DNA of 64,000 bases from Rhizobium sp. G21 (GTDB lineage: Bacteria; Pseudomonadota; Alphaproteobacteria; Rhizobiales; Rhizobiaceae), in contig NZ_JACFXW010000001.1 of NCBI RefSeq assembly GCF_014158035.1, forward strand, positions 496,001 to 560,000, read 5' to 3'. Every line of letters starts with the position of its first letter. The first letter of the stretch is position 1. Below are positions 19,971-31,324 of the stretch, one piece after another. The notes beneath the pieces are model-generated. The model saw only the letters and a program-made list of their open reading frames with translations. It was not told the DNA's origin and did not search any database. A program made the position numbers and the translations under genes.

Positions 19971-20071
19971 TGCGCCCGCCGTTTCTTCGGTTTTTGCCGG
20001 CGACTTCGCCGGAATTATTGTTCATGCCTCCCGGCGGGACTCCCATCGCCCCAACCTTGCATAGACAGCTA

Positions 20072-20935
20072 TCAAATCGATGTCTTTTCCGCAATGTCGA
20101 AAAAAGCTTCGCGAATTTTTTGCGACATCGAGCCTGGATGACCGTTGCCGACGGTCTGCCCGTCGATTTCCACGATCGGAAAACAGATGCTCGTCGCCGC
20201 CGTGATGAACACTTCGCGTGAGGCCTTCATCTCTTCGGCGCTGAATTTGCGCTCGCGGATTTCGATGCCCAGCCGCGCCGCGACATCCTGCAAGGTTGTG
20301 CGGGTGATCCCGCGCAAAATGCCTGTTTCCGCCGGTCGGGTGACGAGCGCCCCGTCCGCGTCGACCATCCACACATTGGTGGCCGCGCCCTCGGTCACAT
20401 TGCCGTCGCGATCGACATAGATCGCTTCCTGGGCGCCATTCTCCTTGGCCGCCTGCCGCGCCATGGCGTTCGGCAACAGGCCGACGCTCTTGATATCGAC
20501 CCGCTCCCAGCGATTGTCGGCAACGGTGATCGCCTTGAGACCCTTGGCGTTCTTGGCGGCGATGATCTTCGGATCGGTGCTCTTGGCGGTCACGACGATC
20601 GAGGGCCGCGTGCCCGCCTTGGGAAACACATGGTCGCGCTTGGCGACGCCGCGGGTCACCTGCAGATAGAACATGCCGTTGGTCACACGGTTCAAACGCG
20701 CCACGCGGCGGATCACCTGCGTCAGCGCCGCCCGGCTCATCGGCCAGTCGATGCGCAATTCGCCGAGCGAGCGACCGAGACGATCGAGATGGCGGGTAAG
20801 ATCCACGATCACGCCATGGCGGATCTCGCAGACCTCATAGACCCCGTCGGCGAACTGGTAGCCGCGGTCCTCCACATGCACCATCGCGTCCGAATGCGGA
20901 ACATAGGCGCCGTTCACATAGGCAATTCTCGACAT
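20072..20935 (-). CDS. dat: D-amino-acid aminotransferase (class IV)
   Basis: 287 residues, PLP-dependent fold type IV. MSRIAYVNGAYVPHSDAMVH at the start, VEDRGYQFADGVYEV near residue 25, and ITVADNRWERVDIKSVGLLP with the PLP Lys near residue 145. Product is D-alanine or D-glutamate for peptidoglycan; a branched-chain transaminase role is possible since the class IV families are close. ATG at 20935 with AGGA 6 nt upstream; 20 nt after the ntrX stop, so in the same operon. Confidence 0.88.
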   Translation of the reverse strand: MSRIAYVNGAYVPHSDAMVHVEDRGYQFADGVYEVCEIRHGVIVDLTRHLDRLGRSLGELRIDWPMSRAALTQVIRRVARLNRVTNGMFYLQVTRGVAKRDHVFPKAGTRPSIVVTAKSTDPKIIAAKNAKGLKAITVADNRWERVDIKSVGLLPNAMARQAAKENGAQEAIYVDRDGNVTEGAATNVWMVDADGALVTRPAETGILRGITRTTLQDVAARLGIEIRERKFSAEEMKASREVFITAATSICFPIVEIDGQTVGNGHPGSMSQKIREAFFDIAEKTSI

Positions 20936-20955
20936 GGCTTGTCCTGTGGTCGAAA

Positions 20956-22320
20956 TCAGACGCCGAGCGTCTTCAATTTGCGGTGCAGCGCGGAGCGTTC
21001 CATCCCCACGAATTCCGCCGTTCTGGAAATATTGCCGCCGAAACGATTGATCTGGGCGATCAGATAATCGCGCTCGAACATTTCCCGCGCCTCGCGGAGC
21101 GGCAGCGTCATGATGTGCTGGTCGCCGGTCGACGAGACCTTCGGCATGGCGTCGAGCACGTCTGCCGGCAACATGTCCGCCGTGACGGGCGTATCCGGTC
21201 CGTCGCTGCGGGCGAGAATCAGCAGGCGCTCGATATTGTTGCGCAATTGACGCAGGTTGCCGGGCCAATCATGCGCCTGCAGGATGGCGAGCGCGTCGTC
21301 GCCGATCTTGCGCGGACGGATGCCGGCATGTTCGCAGATCTGGCGCATGAAGAGATCGACGAGGAAGGGAATGTCCTCGCGCCGATCCGACAGCGGCGGC
21401 ACCTTGACCGGCACCACCGACAGACGGTGGTAGAGGTCTTCCCGGAACCGCCCCTGGCCGATCATCTGTTCGAGATCATAGGCCGTCGAGGAGATGATCC
21501 GCACATCGACCTTCACGCGCTTGGAGCCGCCGACGCGTTCGAACTGCTGGTCGACGAGAACGCGGAGAATCTTGTTCTGCGTTTCGCGCGGCATTTCGCC
21601 GATTTCGTCGAGATAGAGCACGCCCCGATGGGCCTCTTCGAGCGCGCCGGTCTTGCGCGGCTGGCCGGGCGTGCCCTCGGTGCCGAACAGCGCGATCTCC
21701 ATCTTCTCCGGCGTGATCGCGGCGGCGTTCAACGCCACGAACGGGCCTTCGGCGCGCGAGGATTTACGGTGGATGATGCGCGCCACCAATTCCTTGCCCG
21801 AACCCGAGGGGCCCATGATCATGATGCGGCTGTTGGTGGGGGCGATCTTCTCGATATTCTGCCGGAGCTGCGACACCGCCACCGAGGTGCCGATCAGCTC
21901 CGCCGTGTCGCCGGACCGCTTCTTGAGGTCGCGCACTTCACGCTTGAGCTTGGAGGTTTCCAGAGCCCGTTCCGCGATGAGAATCAGCCGGTCCGCCTTG
22001 AACGGCTTTTCGATGAAGTCATAAGCGCCGCGCCTGATGGCGTTGACGGCCATTTCGATATTGCCGTGGCCGGAGATCATCACCACCGGGATCTCGGGAT
22101 AGCGAGTCTTGATTTCATCCAGCAGCGCAAGCCCGTCCAGGCGACTGCCCTGCATCCAGACGTCGAGGAAGACGAGCCGGGGGACGCGGTCCGAAATGGC
22201 GGCGAGCGCGCTGTCGGCGTCGTGCGCCGTGCGCGTTTCATGTCCCTCGTCCGACAGGATGCCGGAGACGATCTCGCGGATGTCCTGTTCGTCGTCCACA
22301 ACCAGAATATCAGACGCCAT
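20956..22320 (-). CDS. ntrX: Nitrogen regulation response regulator NtrX
   Basis: About 454 residues. N-terminal receiver with the phospho-acceptor in LVFLDVWMQG; AAA+ domain with Walker A IMGPSGSGKELVAR and LYLDEIGEMPRETQ; C-terminal FIS-type helix-turn-helix (EFVGMERSALHRKLKTLGV). The GAFTGA loop needed to contact sigma54 is absent: the position reads ALFGTEGTPGQPRKTGALEE. This is known for alphaproteobacterial NtrX, which act as direct sigma70-type regulators. Start ATG 22320; an in-frame GTG at 22326 also possible. It overlaps the ntrY end by about 11 nt. Confidence 0.93.
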   Translation of the reverse strand: MASDILVVDDEQDIREIVSGILSDEGHETRTAHDADSALAAISDRVPRLVFLDVWMQGSRLDGLALLDEIKTRYPEIPVVMISGHGNIEMAVNAIRRGAYDFIEKPFKADRLILIAERALETSKLKREVRDLKKRSGDTAELIGTSVAVSQLRQNIEKIAPTNSRIMIMGPSGSGKELVARIIHRKSSRAEGPFVALNAAAITPEKMEIALFGTEGTPGQPRKTGALEEAHRGVLYLDEIGEMPRETQNKILRVLVDQQFERVGGSKRVKVDVRIISSTAYDLEQMIGQGRFREDLYHRLSVVPVKVPPLSDRREDIPFLVDLFMRQICEHAGIRPRKIGDDALAILQAHDWPGNLRQLRNNIERLLILARSDGPDTPVTADMLPADVLDAMPKVSSTGDQHIMTLPLREAREMFERDYLIAQINRFGGNISRTAEFVGMERSALHRKLKTLGV

Positions 22321-24555
22321 GAGCACTCACCTTCTCGTCGATTTTGCCTGCGGCTTCGTCGGCCAGCGGCAGTATCACCCTGAACATCGCGCCGAAACCG
22401 TGATCGAAATCCGGCGGCGCGTCGTGAATTTCCAAATGCCCGCCATGCTCCTCGATGATCTTCTTGACGATGGGCAGGCCGAGGCCGGTGCCCTTGTCGC
22501 GCATCGTCATGTAAGGCTCCAGGATGCGATGACGGTTTTCCTGTGGCAGGCCTTTGCCGTTGTCGATGATTTCCACGACGAGACGGTCGCCGCGCGCATC
22601 GGGCTTCGCCCGCACCATGATCTTGTATTCCTCTCGCGTCTGCCCCGAGGGAATGGCCTCGATCGCTTCGACCGCGTTCTTGATGAGGTTCGAAAACGCC
22701 TGGCCGAGCATGCGCGAATCGAAGGCGCCCGTTAGCGGCGCTTCGCCCCATTCGCGAATGAAGCGGATATGATTGTTGCCCATCTCGCGCAGGAAGACGG
22801 CGTCCTTCAGGATGGCCCGCAGATCGCTGGTCTCCTTCGACGGCTTCGGCATGCGCGCGAAAGACGAGAACTCGTCGACCATCCGGCCGATATCCTCGAC
22901 CTGCCGCACGATCGTGTCGGTGCACTGGTCGAAAACCGCGCGGTCATCCTCGGCGATGTGGCGTCCATAACGACGTTTCAACCGTTCCGCCGACAACTGA
23001 ATCGGCGTCAGCGGATTCTTGATTTCATGGGCGATGCGCCTGGCGACGTCGGACCAGGCGGTCGAACGCTGCGCGATCATCAGATCGGTGATGTCGTCCA
23101 TGGTGATGACGTAGGATTCCTTGCCGGCATGCGATTCCTCGCGGGTGATCTGCACATTGAGGTTTCGCTCCTTGCCGCCCTGGATCATGGCGATCTCGCC
23201 GCGAAAATCCTTGCGCGACCGGCCGGCGGCTTCCGACAGCAGCCCATCGATTTCCGGCGCCACCTCGCTCAACTGCCGCCCCGGCAGCGTGTCCTGGTCC
23301 TGCCCCAGCAGCAATCCCGCGGAAGGATTGGCGATGGTGATGGTGCGGTCTTCTTCCACCCCGATCACCGCGGCGGTCACGCCGGACAGCACCGCTTCGA
23401 TGAATCGCCGGCGATCGTCGACCTCGTCGCGAGCGACGATCAACTCGTCGCGCTGGCTGCGCAATTCCGAGATCATCTTGTTGAAGGTCCGCGAGAGGGA
23501 GCCGACATCGCCGTCGATGGCCCTGACGGGCACGATCACGTTGAGATTGCCGCCGGCCACATTGTCGGCGGCGTTGATCAGAAGGCGAATCGGGCGGACG
23601 ATCCGGTCGGCGACCGCAATCGCCGCCCAGATGGCGGCGAGCAGCACGACCAGCGCGAAGCCTAGAAAGATCACGCCATAAGCGATCTGCGTCGTAACCT
23701 TGCCCTCGTCCATCACACGATATTCGGTGGCGTTGGCCTCCATCAGATTGGCGGCCGAGAGCACGCGCGGGTCGACGGCGCGGATCGTGTAGAGATAAGC
23801 GTCGAGCTGGTCCAGATTGATGATCGCGCCGACGAGATTGGTCTTGCCCGGCGGGATCAGCACCGGCTTGCCCGACACCGCCGATTTCATCGCCTCCGCC
23901 GGCAAAGCCGGCAGCGGCTTGTCGCTGTCCACCTCGGATTTGGCGATCACCGACCCGTCGCTGTTCATCAGGAAGGACGCCAGCAGCCCCCTTCCCTTGG
24001 TCTGGCGGGTCAGCAACTGCTCGAAACCCGAGCGATCCAGCACGAAGAGCTGGCGGTTGCGTTCGAGGTCGTTGCCCATCGACACGGTCTGGCCCAAAAG
24101 ATAGCTGGCGTTGTCGTTGAGATAGGCCTGCGCCACGTTCATCGCCGAATAGACGATTTCCTTGGTGCGCACGGAAAACCAGCGGTCGAGGCCGACATTC
24201 AGGGTCAGCGAGGCGATGACGGCCACGAGGATGGCCGGCGCGATCGCGACGCCGGAAAACAGGGAGACGATGCGGATATGCAGCCTGGCCGCAGCGCGGC
24301 GCGGGCGCGGGCCTTAAACAGCCGGTAAAGCTCGTAGCCGACCAGCGTCAGGAGGCCGAGCACGAACAGAACATTGACGACCACCGAGGCGATGACGACT
24401 TTCGGTTCCGGCTGGATGGGCGTAACGCCGAGCAGGATGGCCAGCGTGATCAGCGCCGCCAGAAGCGACCCGCCGGCGACGGCCACGCCGGTGGTCGTAG
24501 AAATACGGCGCGGATCGATGCCCACCGCCGTCGTCTGGTCCTGGCTCATCGCCAT
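22310..24555 (-). CDS. ntrY: Nitrogen regulation sensor kinase NtrY (frame slip near the N terminus)
   Basis: About 748 residues. Transmembrane sensor kinase: two N-terminal helices (GSLLAALITLAILLGV, VVIASVVVNVLFVLGLLTLV), a further TM pair around a periplasmic loop, HAMP, PAS, then HisKA with [20 protein letters not shown] and the ATPase with IIDNGKGLP and GTGLGLPIVKKIIEEHGG. The frame breaks at about 24290-24310 in GC-rich sequence; one added base joins FKARARGRAAARLHIRIVSL to LVAVIASLTLNVGLDRW. ATG at 24555 (or 24549). Partner of NtrX; senses redox or nitrogen status in relatives. Confidence 0.9.
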
Positions 24556-24613
24556 CCGGTCCCCCGTTCGCCTCGACCGGATCTGGTCCGCTCGAATCGT
24601 CTTCCCACTCTCG

Positions 24614-24641
24614 CAATGCGTTGCGTTAAAGCAACGCATTG
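24614..24641. promoter_or_regulatory. Perfect dyad between ntrC and ntrY
   Basis: CAATGCGTTGC-GTTAAA-GCAACGCATTG, 11-bp perfect arms with a 6-nt centre, in the 117-bp gap between the ntrC stop and the ntrY start. There is no T-run on the minus strand beyond it, so a simple terminator is unlikely; it may be an operator for ntrYX or an mRNA-processing hairpin. Confidence 0.5.
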
Positions 24642-24672
24642 TGGCGGAAATGCAACGGAAAAATGACGCCGC

Positions 24673-26127
24673 TTACGCCGATCGTGCGCTGCGATAGACG
24701 GTGACGCCGAGCTCGCGGATCTTCTTGCGGAGCGTGTTGCGGTTCAGTCCGAGCAGGTCCGCCGCCTTGATCTGATTGCCGCGCGTGGCGGTCAGCGCCG
24801 CGAGAATCAGCGGATATTCCATCTCCGCCAGCACCCGGTCGTAGAGGCCCGGCGGCGGCAGCTGGTCGCCGAATTCGGCGAAGTAAGAGCGCATATTCTC
24901 TTCCACCGCTTGCGCGATGGACACGACGCCGGAGGCGGAGCCGGGCTTTTCAGCCGGTCCCGAGGCGATGTCGGGCTTGAGCTCGCTGTCGGCGATCTCG
25001 CGGGTGATGACGTCCTGCGGATAGAGCGCCGTGAGACGGCGGACGAAATTTTCGAGCTCGCGCACATTGCCGGGCCAGGGATAGGCCTTCATCACGTCGA
25101 GCGCCTCATTGTCGAAGCGCTTGGGCGCCATGCCCTCCTTCTCCGTCAGCTGTACGAAATGGCGCACGAGATCGGCGATGTCCTCCGAACGTTCGCGCAA
25201 CGGGGGCAATCTGAGCGGCACGACGTTGAGACGATAATAGAGGTCTTCGCGGAACAGGCCCTGATTGATCGCCTGTTTGAGATCCTTGTTGGTGGCGGCG
25301 ACGATGCGGACATCGGTGCGGATCGGGGTGCGGCCGCCGACTGTGGTGTATTCGCCCTGCTGCAACACGCGCAACAGCCGCGTCTGGGCGTCCATCGGCA
25401 TGTCGCCGATTTCGTCGAGGAACAGGGTGCCGCCTTCCGCCTGCTCGAAACGGCCGGTCGAGCGCGCCTGCGCGCCGGTGAAGGCGCCCTTCTCATGGCC
25501 GAACAGTTCCGACTCGATCAGGTCGCGCGGGATCGCTGCCATGTTGATGGCGACGAAGGGTCCGTTGCGGCGCTTGCCGTAATCGTGCAGCGCCCGGGCC
25601 ACCAGCTCCTTGCCGGTGCCCGATTCGCCGGTGATCATTAGCGTCAGGTCGGTCTGCATCAGGCGCGCCAGCACCCGATAGATTTCCTGCATCGCCGGCG
25701 AACGGCCGACCAGCGGCATGCCGTCCTGGCTGTCGTCGTCGATGCGCTGCGGCTTGCGCTTCGGCTCGGCCAGCGCGCGTCCGACGATGGCGATCAGTTC
25801 GGTCAGGTCGAAGGGCTTGGGCAGATAGTCATAGGCGCCCTTCTCCGACGCCTTGATCGCCGTCATGAAGGTGTTTTGCGCGCTCATCACCAGCACCGGA
25901 AGATCCGGGCGGATGCGCTTGATGCGCGGCAAGAGATCGAATGCGTTCTCATCCGGCATCACCACGTCGGTGATGACGAGATCGCCGTCGCCCGCCGAAA
26001 TCCAGCGCCAGAGGGTGGCGGCGTTGGAGGTGATGCGCACATCGTAGCCGGCGCGGCTGAGCGCCTGGTTGAGCACCGTCCTGATCGCGGCGTCGTCGTC
26101 GGCGACAAGAATCGTGGCATTGCTCAT
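24673..26127 (-). CDS. ntrC: Nitrogen regulation response regulator NtrC
   Basis: 484 residues. Receiver domain ([20 protein letters not shown], Asp in [13 protein letters not shown]), AAA+ sigma54-activation domain with Walker [15 protein letters not shown] and the intact [14 protein letters not shown] loop, then a FIS helix-turn-helix ([20 protein letters not shown]). Phosphorylated by NtrB, it activates nitrogen-limitation genes with sigma54. ATG at 26127, one base after the ntrB stop, so translationally coupled. Confidence 0.95.
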   Translation of the reverse strand: MSNATILVADDDAAIRTVLNQALSRAGYDVRITSNAATLWRWISAGDGDLVITDVVMPDENAFDLLPRIKRIRPDLPVLVMSAQNTFMTAIKASEKGAYDYLPKPFDLTELIAIVGRALAEPKRKPQRIDDDSQDGMPLVGRSPAMQEIYRVLARLMQTDLTLMITGESGTGKELVARALHDYGKRRNGPFVAINMAAIPRDLIESELFGHEKGAFTGAQARSTGRFEQAEGGTLFLDEIGDMPMDAQTRLLRVLQQGEYTTVGGRTPIRTDVRIVAATNKDLKQAINQGLFREDLYYRLNVVPLRLPPLRERSEDIADLVRHFVQLTEKEGMAPKRFDNEALDVMKAYPWPGNVRELENFVRRLTALYPQDVITREIADSELKPDIASGPAEKPGSASGVVSIAQAVEENMRSYFAEFGDQLPPPGLYDRVLAEMEYPLILAALTATRGNQIKAADLLGLNRNTLRKKIRELGVTVYRSARSA

Positions 26128-26128
26128 G

Positions 26129-27274
26129 TCAGTTTCCCTGCGTCTTGGCGTCCGTCGGTTCGCCCGCGTTTCCGCGCGACGCCGGCAGGAGCACCCTGAA
26201 TATCGTCTTGTTGTTCTGGCGGTCGCATTCGACGATGCCGCCGTGACCGCCGATGATCTTGGCGACCAGCGCCAGCCCCAGGCCGGAGCCGTTTGTCTTG
26301 GTGGTGATGAACGGATCGAAGAGATGCGGCACGAGGTCTTCGGGCACGCCCGGCCCATTGTCGACGACGCAGAATTCCAGCGGCAGCGAGATCTTTTCGC
26401 GCGTGCCCGCCACCGACATGCGGATGCCCGGCCGATAGGCGGTGGTCAGCGTGATCTCCGCGTCGGGTCGCTCGCCCACCGCCTCGGTGGCGTTCTTGAT
26501 CAGGTTGAGGAACACTTGGATCAACTGGTCGCGATTGGCGTGCACCGGCGGCAGCGACGGATCGTAATTCTCGCTGATCTTGACGTTCCGCGCGAAGCCG
26601 GCCTTGGCGACCGCCTTCACATGATCAAGAATCGAATGAATGTTGACCGGCGCGCGATCGACCGGACGTTCGTCGGAGAACACTTCCATGCGGTCGACCA
26701 GAGAGACGATTCGGTCGGTTTCCTCGCAGATCAACTGGGTAAGCGCCCGGTCCTCGTCGGTCACCGAAGTCTCGAGAAGCTGGGCGGCGCCGCGAATGCC
26801 CGACAGCGGATTCTTGATCTCATGCGCCAGCATCGACGCCAGCCCCGTCACAGAGCGCGCGGCGGCTCGATGCGTCAGCTGACGGTCGATCTTGTCGGCC
26901 ATGGTGCGCTCCTGGAACACGATCACCACGGAGCCGGCCTCGGTCAGAACCGGGGCGACATAGATGTCCACGAGCTTGTCCGAGCCGAGCCGGGGTGAAC
27001 TCAGGTCGACGCGATATTCGTTGACCGGCGCGCGCCGCTCGCGCACCTGCTCGATGAGCGCCAAAAGCGGACTGCCGAAGGGGATATAGGCGTAGATCGT
27101 GTGTCGGGCCAGATAGGAGGCGCTGGCGCCGAAAAAGGCTTCGGCCTCCCAATTGGCGAAGCGGATATAACCGTCCTCATCGACCAGGATCACGGCGTTC
27201 TGGATCGCGTTGAGCACCGCCATGGCGATTTCGTTCGCAGGCGTCACGCTCTTTTTTCTTGCCGTCGCCCGTCA

Positions 27275-27275
<1 letters not shown>
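26129..27275 (-). CDS. ntrB: Nitrogen regulation sensor kinase NtrB (start region in question)
   Basis: About 372-382 residues, soluble. PAS domain ([20 protein letters not shown]), HisKA with [20 protein letters not shown], and HATPase with [10 protein letters not shown] and [19 protein letters not shown]. It phosphorylates NtrC under PII control. The open frame begins at a GTG (27247), but an ATG at 27275 overlaps the dusB stop as TGATG, the usual coupled start. That ATG is out of frame by one base at A6 (minus strand, 27257-27252); a length error there would give MTGDGKK continuing into [16 protein letters not shown]. Confidence 0.9.
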
Positions 27276-28276
<1,001 letters not shown>

Positions 28277-28459
28277 ATGATTATCTTTCGGGCATGGCCA
28301 TTGTTTGCTTGATTTTTAGCCATATTGCGGCAACTTGCCAAGAGAAATCGACTCGCGCCCAAAAATTATGCGCCGGTTGCGCAAGGGGTCTATATGGCGA
28401 GCGCGCGAGCGCCTATACACCGCGCAATGCGACTATCCAATGACATCAGCTGAAACAAT

Positions 28460-29665
28460 ATGAGGCAGACGCAATCGATGACTTTAGGCGTGCTGATCGT
28501 GGCGGCGGGCCGCGGCGAACGGGCTGGCGGAGCGGGCGAAGGGCCCAAGCAATATCGCCCGATCGGCGGCCGCCCTATCCTCGCCCATACGATCGACGCC
28601 TTCCTGTCCTGGCCGGGTTGCGGTCCGGTGATGGTGGTCATCCATCCCGACGATATCGATCTCTATGAGGCCGTCGCGAGAACGACTGCAGATCCCGCTC
28701 GTTTGAATCGGACTTTCGGCGCCGCGACGCGGCAGACATCGGTGCTGGCGGGCCTCGAAGCAATGTCCGAACTCGGCGTCGGCTATGTGATGATTCAGGA
28801 CGGCGTTCGCCCCTTCGTCGGCCATGGCCTGCTCGACCGGATCGCCGCCGCGCTGGTGGCCGGCAGCCGCGCCGTCCTGCCGGCCACGCAGGTCGCCGAT
28901 ACGCTCAAGCGCGGCAGCGCCGACGGTTTCGTGGCCGACACCGTCTCGCGGGACGGGCTCTACGCCGCCCAGACGCCGCAGAGCTTCGACTACGACTTCA
29001 TCCTCGACGCCCACCGCCGCGCCTCTCAGGCCGGCGTGACCACGCTGACCGACGACGCGGCGATCGCCGAATGGGCCGGCGCGCCGGTGCGGCTGGTCGA
29101 AGGCGATCGCGGCAATGTGAAACTCACGCTGAAAGCGGATATAGCCATGGCGGACAGAATGCTCGCGCAGACCTCGCTTCCCGACATACGCACCGGCAAC
29201 GGTTACGATGTCCACCAACTCATTCCGGGCGACGGCGTGACGCTGTGCGGAATCACCATCCCGCACGATTTCACGCTGAAAGGCCATTCCGACGCCGACG
29301 TCGCGCTGCATGCGCTGACCGATGCGCTGCTCGCCACATGCGGCGCCGGCGACATCGGCGACCATTTCCCGCCCTCCGATCCGCAATGGCGCGGCGCGGC
29401 TTCGCGGATCTTTCTCGAACATGCCGCGAACATCGTCCGCGAGCATGGCGGGACCATCATGAACGCCGATATTTCGCTGATCGCCGAAGCGCCCAAGATA
29501 GGTCCGCACAGGCAAGCCATGCGACAATTCCTGTCGGACTGTCTCGGCATCGAGCTGGAGCGCTGCTCGGTCAAGGCGACCACCAATGAAAAAATCGGGT
29601 TTATCGGCCGTGGCGAAGGCATCGCGGCCATCGCCACGGCCACCGTGGCTTTCGGGAGACGATAA
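28460..29665 (+). CDS. ispDF: Bifunctional IspD/IspF (MEP pathway)
   Basis: 401 residues, a fusion common in alphaproteobacteria. IspD part, residues about 7-230: [27 protein letters not shown], and QTPQSFDYD; it makes CDP-methylerythritol. IspF part from about residue 240: [44 protein letters not shown]; it makes the cyclodiphosphate. An ATG at 28478 in the same frame, with GAGG 12 nt upstream, may be the true start. The stop overlaps the cinA ATG as TAATG. Confidence 0.95.
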   Translation: MRQTQSMTLGVLIVAAGRGERAGGAGEGPKQYRPIGGRPILAHTIDAFLSWPGCGPVMVVIHPDDIDLYEAVARTTADPARLNRTFGAATRQTSVLAGLEAMSELGVGYVMIQDGVRPFVGHGLLDRIAAALVAGSRAVLPATQVADTLKRGSADGFVADTVSRDGLYAAQTPQSFDYDFILDAHRRASQAGVTTLTDDAAIAEWAGAPVRLVEGDRGNVKLTLKADIAMADRMLAQTSLPDIRTGNGYDVHQLIPGDGVTLCGITIPHDFTLKGHSDADVALHALTDALLATCGAGDIGDHFPPSDPQWRGAASRIFLEHAANIVREHGGTIMNADISLIAEAPKIGPHRQAMRQFLSDCLGIELERCSVKATTNEKIGFIGRGEGIAAIATATVAFGRR

Positions 29666-30162
29666 TGTTCGAAAAGGAAATTCTGGCGCTGGCCCGCGAT
29701 GTCGTCGAGCTCTGCACCGAAAAGAATGTGATGGTGTCCACCGCCGAATCCTGCACCGGCGGTCTGGTGGCCGCCGCGATCACGGCGATTCCCGGCTCGT
29801 CGCAGGTCATGGAGCGCGGCTTCGTCACCTATTCCGACAAGGCCAAATGCGAAATGCTCGGCGTCATGCCGATCACGCTTCGTCAATACGGCGCGGTGTC
29901 CAAGGATGTGGCGCTGGAAATGGCCCACGGCGCCATGTCGCGTTCGGAGGGCGGCATCGCGATCTCCACGACCGGAATCGCCGGCCCCGACGGCGGCTCG
30001 ACGGGCAAGCCGGTCGGGCTCGTGCATTTCGGCGGTCGTCACTACAAGGGCAAGATGATCCATCGCGAAATGCGCTTCGGCGATATCGGCCGCGAAGAGA
30101 TTCGCCTGGCTTCCGTGGAAGTGGCGCTGGAGATGATCGTCGAACTCGCCAAGCTCGGCTGA
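29665..30162 (+). CDS. cinA: CinA C-terminal domain protein (nicotinamide-nucleotide amidase)
   Basis: 165 residues, the stand-alone C-terminal amidase domain. VSTAESCTGGLVAAAITAIP carries the catalytic Ser; VTYSDKAKCEMLGV and GIAGPDGGSTGKPVGLVHF follow. It deamidates NMN to NaMN in pyridine nucleotide salvage. Start ATG overlaps the ispDF stop. It lacks the N-terminal molybdopterin-binding-like domain of full CinA. Confidence 0.92.
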   Translation: MFEKEILALARDVVELCTEKNVMVSTAESCTGGLVAAAITAIPGSSQVMERGFVTYSDKAKCEMLGVMPITLRQYGAVSKDVALEMAHGAMSRSEGGIAISTTGIAGPDGGSTGKPVGLVHFGGRHYKGKMIHREMRFGDIGREEIRLASVEVALEMIVELAKLG

Positions 30163-30177
30163 ACCTCACCGAAAAGC

Positions 30178-30630
30178 TCAGGCGCGCGGATAGATCTGGT
30201 CCGCGCGCTTCTCAAAGGCTTCCGCGAACATGCGGAAGGCGCGGTCGAACATCGACCCCATCAGCGCGCCGAGAATCCGGCTCTTGAATTCGTAATCGAT
30301 GAAGAACTTCACCTCGCAGCGGCCGCCGTCGAGATCGAAGAAGCGCCAGACATTGTCGAGATATTTGAACGGCCCATCGATATATTTCACCTCGATCGCC
30401 AGCTCTTCGGGCTTCAGCAGCACCTGTGTGGTGAAGGTCTCGCGGATCGCCTTGTAGCCCACTGTCATGTCGGCGACCAGCAGCGTCTTGCCGTCGCGTT
30501 CCTTGCGGCTGCGCACCGACAGCGAGTCGCAGAGCGGCAGGAACTGGGGATAGGTTTCCACATCCGCGACCAGAGCGAACATTTCCTGAGCGGTATGATG
30601 AACAGTGCGGGTGGTTTCGAATTGGGGCAT
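30178..30630 (-). CDS. ratA: RatA/COQ10-type SRPBCC protein
   Basis: 150 residues, START/SRPBCC lipid-binding fold. MPQFETTRTVHHTAQEMFAL, VADVETYPQFLPLC, VKYIDGPFKYLDNVWRF. Relatives bind ubiquinone (COQ10) and support respiration; the E. coli homologue RatA was described as blocking ribosome subunit joining, so both names are in use. ATG at 30630. It converges on cinA; in related genomes it is next to lipA, not seen here. Confidence 0.88.
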   Translation of the reverse strand: MPQFETTRTVHHTAQEMFALVADVETYPQFLPLCDSLSVRSRKERDGKTLLVADMTVGYKAIRETFTTQVLLKPEELAIEVKYIDGPFKYLDNVWRFFDLDGGRCEVKFFIDYEFKSRILGALMGSMFDRAFRMFAEAFEKRADQIYPRA

Positions 30631-30803
30631 GTGGCTGGGTTCGTCATGTTGTGTCGCGCATGCCGGAACGATATGCGAGACCGTCAGCGGGATTTAAGCC
30701 CGCGACATTCGCCGCACAAGCCCTGCATCACCCATCGACGGCAATAATCTCACCGGCGCGCCGCCCGCAAGGCGGTCTTCAAGCATCCATGTCCAAGGGA
30801 AAA

Positions 30804-30880
30804 TGGCGCGAGTGACGGGGCTCGAACCCGCGACCTCCGGCGTGACAGGCCGGCACTCTAACCGACTGAGCTACACCCGC
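30804..30880 (-). tRNA. tRNA-Asp (GTC), copy 1
   Basis: 77-nt minus-strand tRNA. Acceptor GCGGGTG pairs with CACTCGC (one G-U pair), anticodon loop CTGTCAC with anticodon GTC, CCA encoded. It is identical in body to the copy at 31089. Confidence 0.97.
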
Positions 30881-30918
30881 GCTTTGTTCCGTTCGGCTGT
30901 GCGCCGTTCGTGAGGCGG

Positions 30919-30947
30919 TGTCTAAGGCCCGGAAGGCGAAGTGTCAA
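30919..30947 (-). promoter_or_regulatory. Promoter of tRNA-Asp copy 1
   Basis: Minus strand TTGACA (30947-30942), 17-nt spacer, TAGACA (30924-30919). The -35 is a consensus hexamer; the pattern is repeated exactly at copy 2. Confidence 0.75.
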
Positions 30948-31032
30948 GCGCGACATCGAAGTTTTTTGGCCGATCCGGCATTTTTCCAAACTGCTTGAGA
31001 AAAGCCCGCCAAGACGCTGATTCCAAAACGAC

Positions 31033-31054
31033 AAAAGACGCCGCGAGGGCGTCT
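31033..31054 (-). terminator. Terminator after tRNA-Asp copy 2
   Basis: Minus strand stem AGACGCC / GGCGTCT with a 5-nt loop, followed by TTTTG. It lies 35 nt downstream of the tRNA-Asp at 31089-31165, so it separates the two tRNA-Asp units. Confidence 0.7.
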
Positions 31055-31088
31055 CTTAAAGTCACTGAATTCATTTTCTGGAATGAAA

Positions 31089-31165
31089 TGGCGCGAGTGA
31101 CGGGGCTCGAACCCGCGACCTCCGGCGTGACAGGCCGGCACTCTAACCGACTGAGCTACACCCGC
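31089..31165 (-). tRNA. tRNA-Asp (GTC), copy 2
   Basis: 77-nt minus-strand tRNA identical to the copy at 30804-30880, including 20 nt of 5' leader (GCTTTGTTCCGTTCGG on the plus strand). Anticodon GTC, CCA encoded. Confidence 0.97.
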
Positions 31166-31207
31166 GCTTTGTTCCGTTCGGCGTGTTGTCCGCCGTTCGT
31201 GAGGCGG

Positions 31208-31236
31208 TGTCTAAGGCGAGGCGCGTCCAGTGTCAA
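31208..31236 (-). promoter_or_regulatory. Promoter of tRNA-Asp copy 2
   Basis: Minus strand TTGACA (31236-31231), 17-nt spacer, TAGACA (31213-31208), identical hexamers and spacing to copy 1. Confidence 0.75.
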
Positions 31237-31324
31237 GCAGCTTTTGTGACAAAATGACGGCAGCCGCCGGACCGCCTGAATCTCCCGGCGCGGCCTTCGT
31301 GGACGCCTGCCCGCCCCGCCTCGC

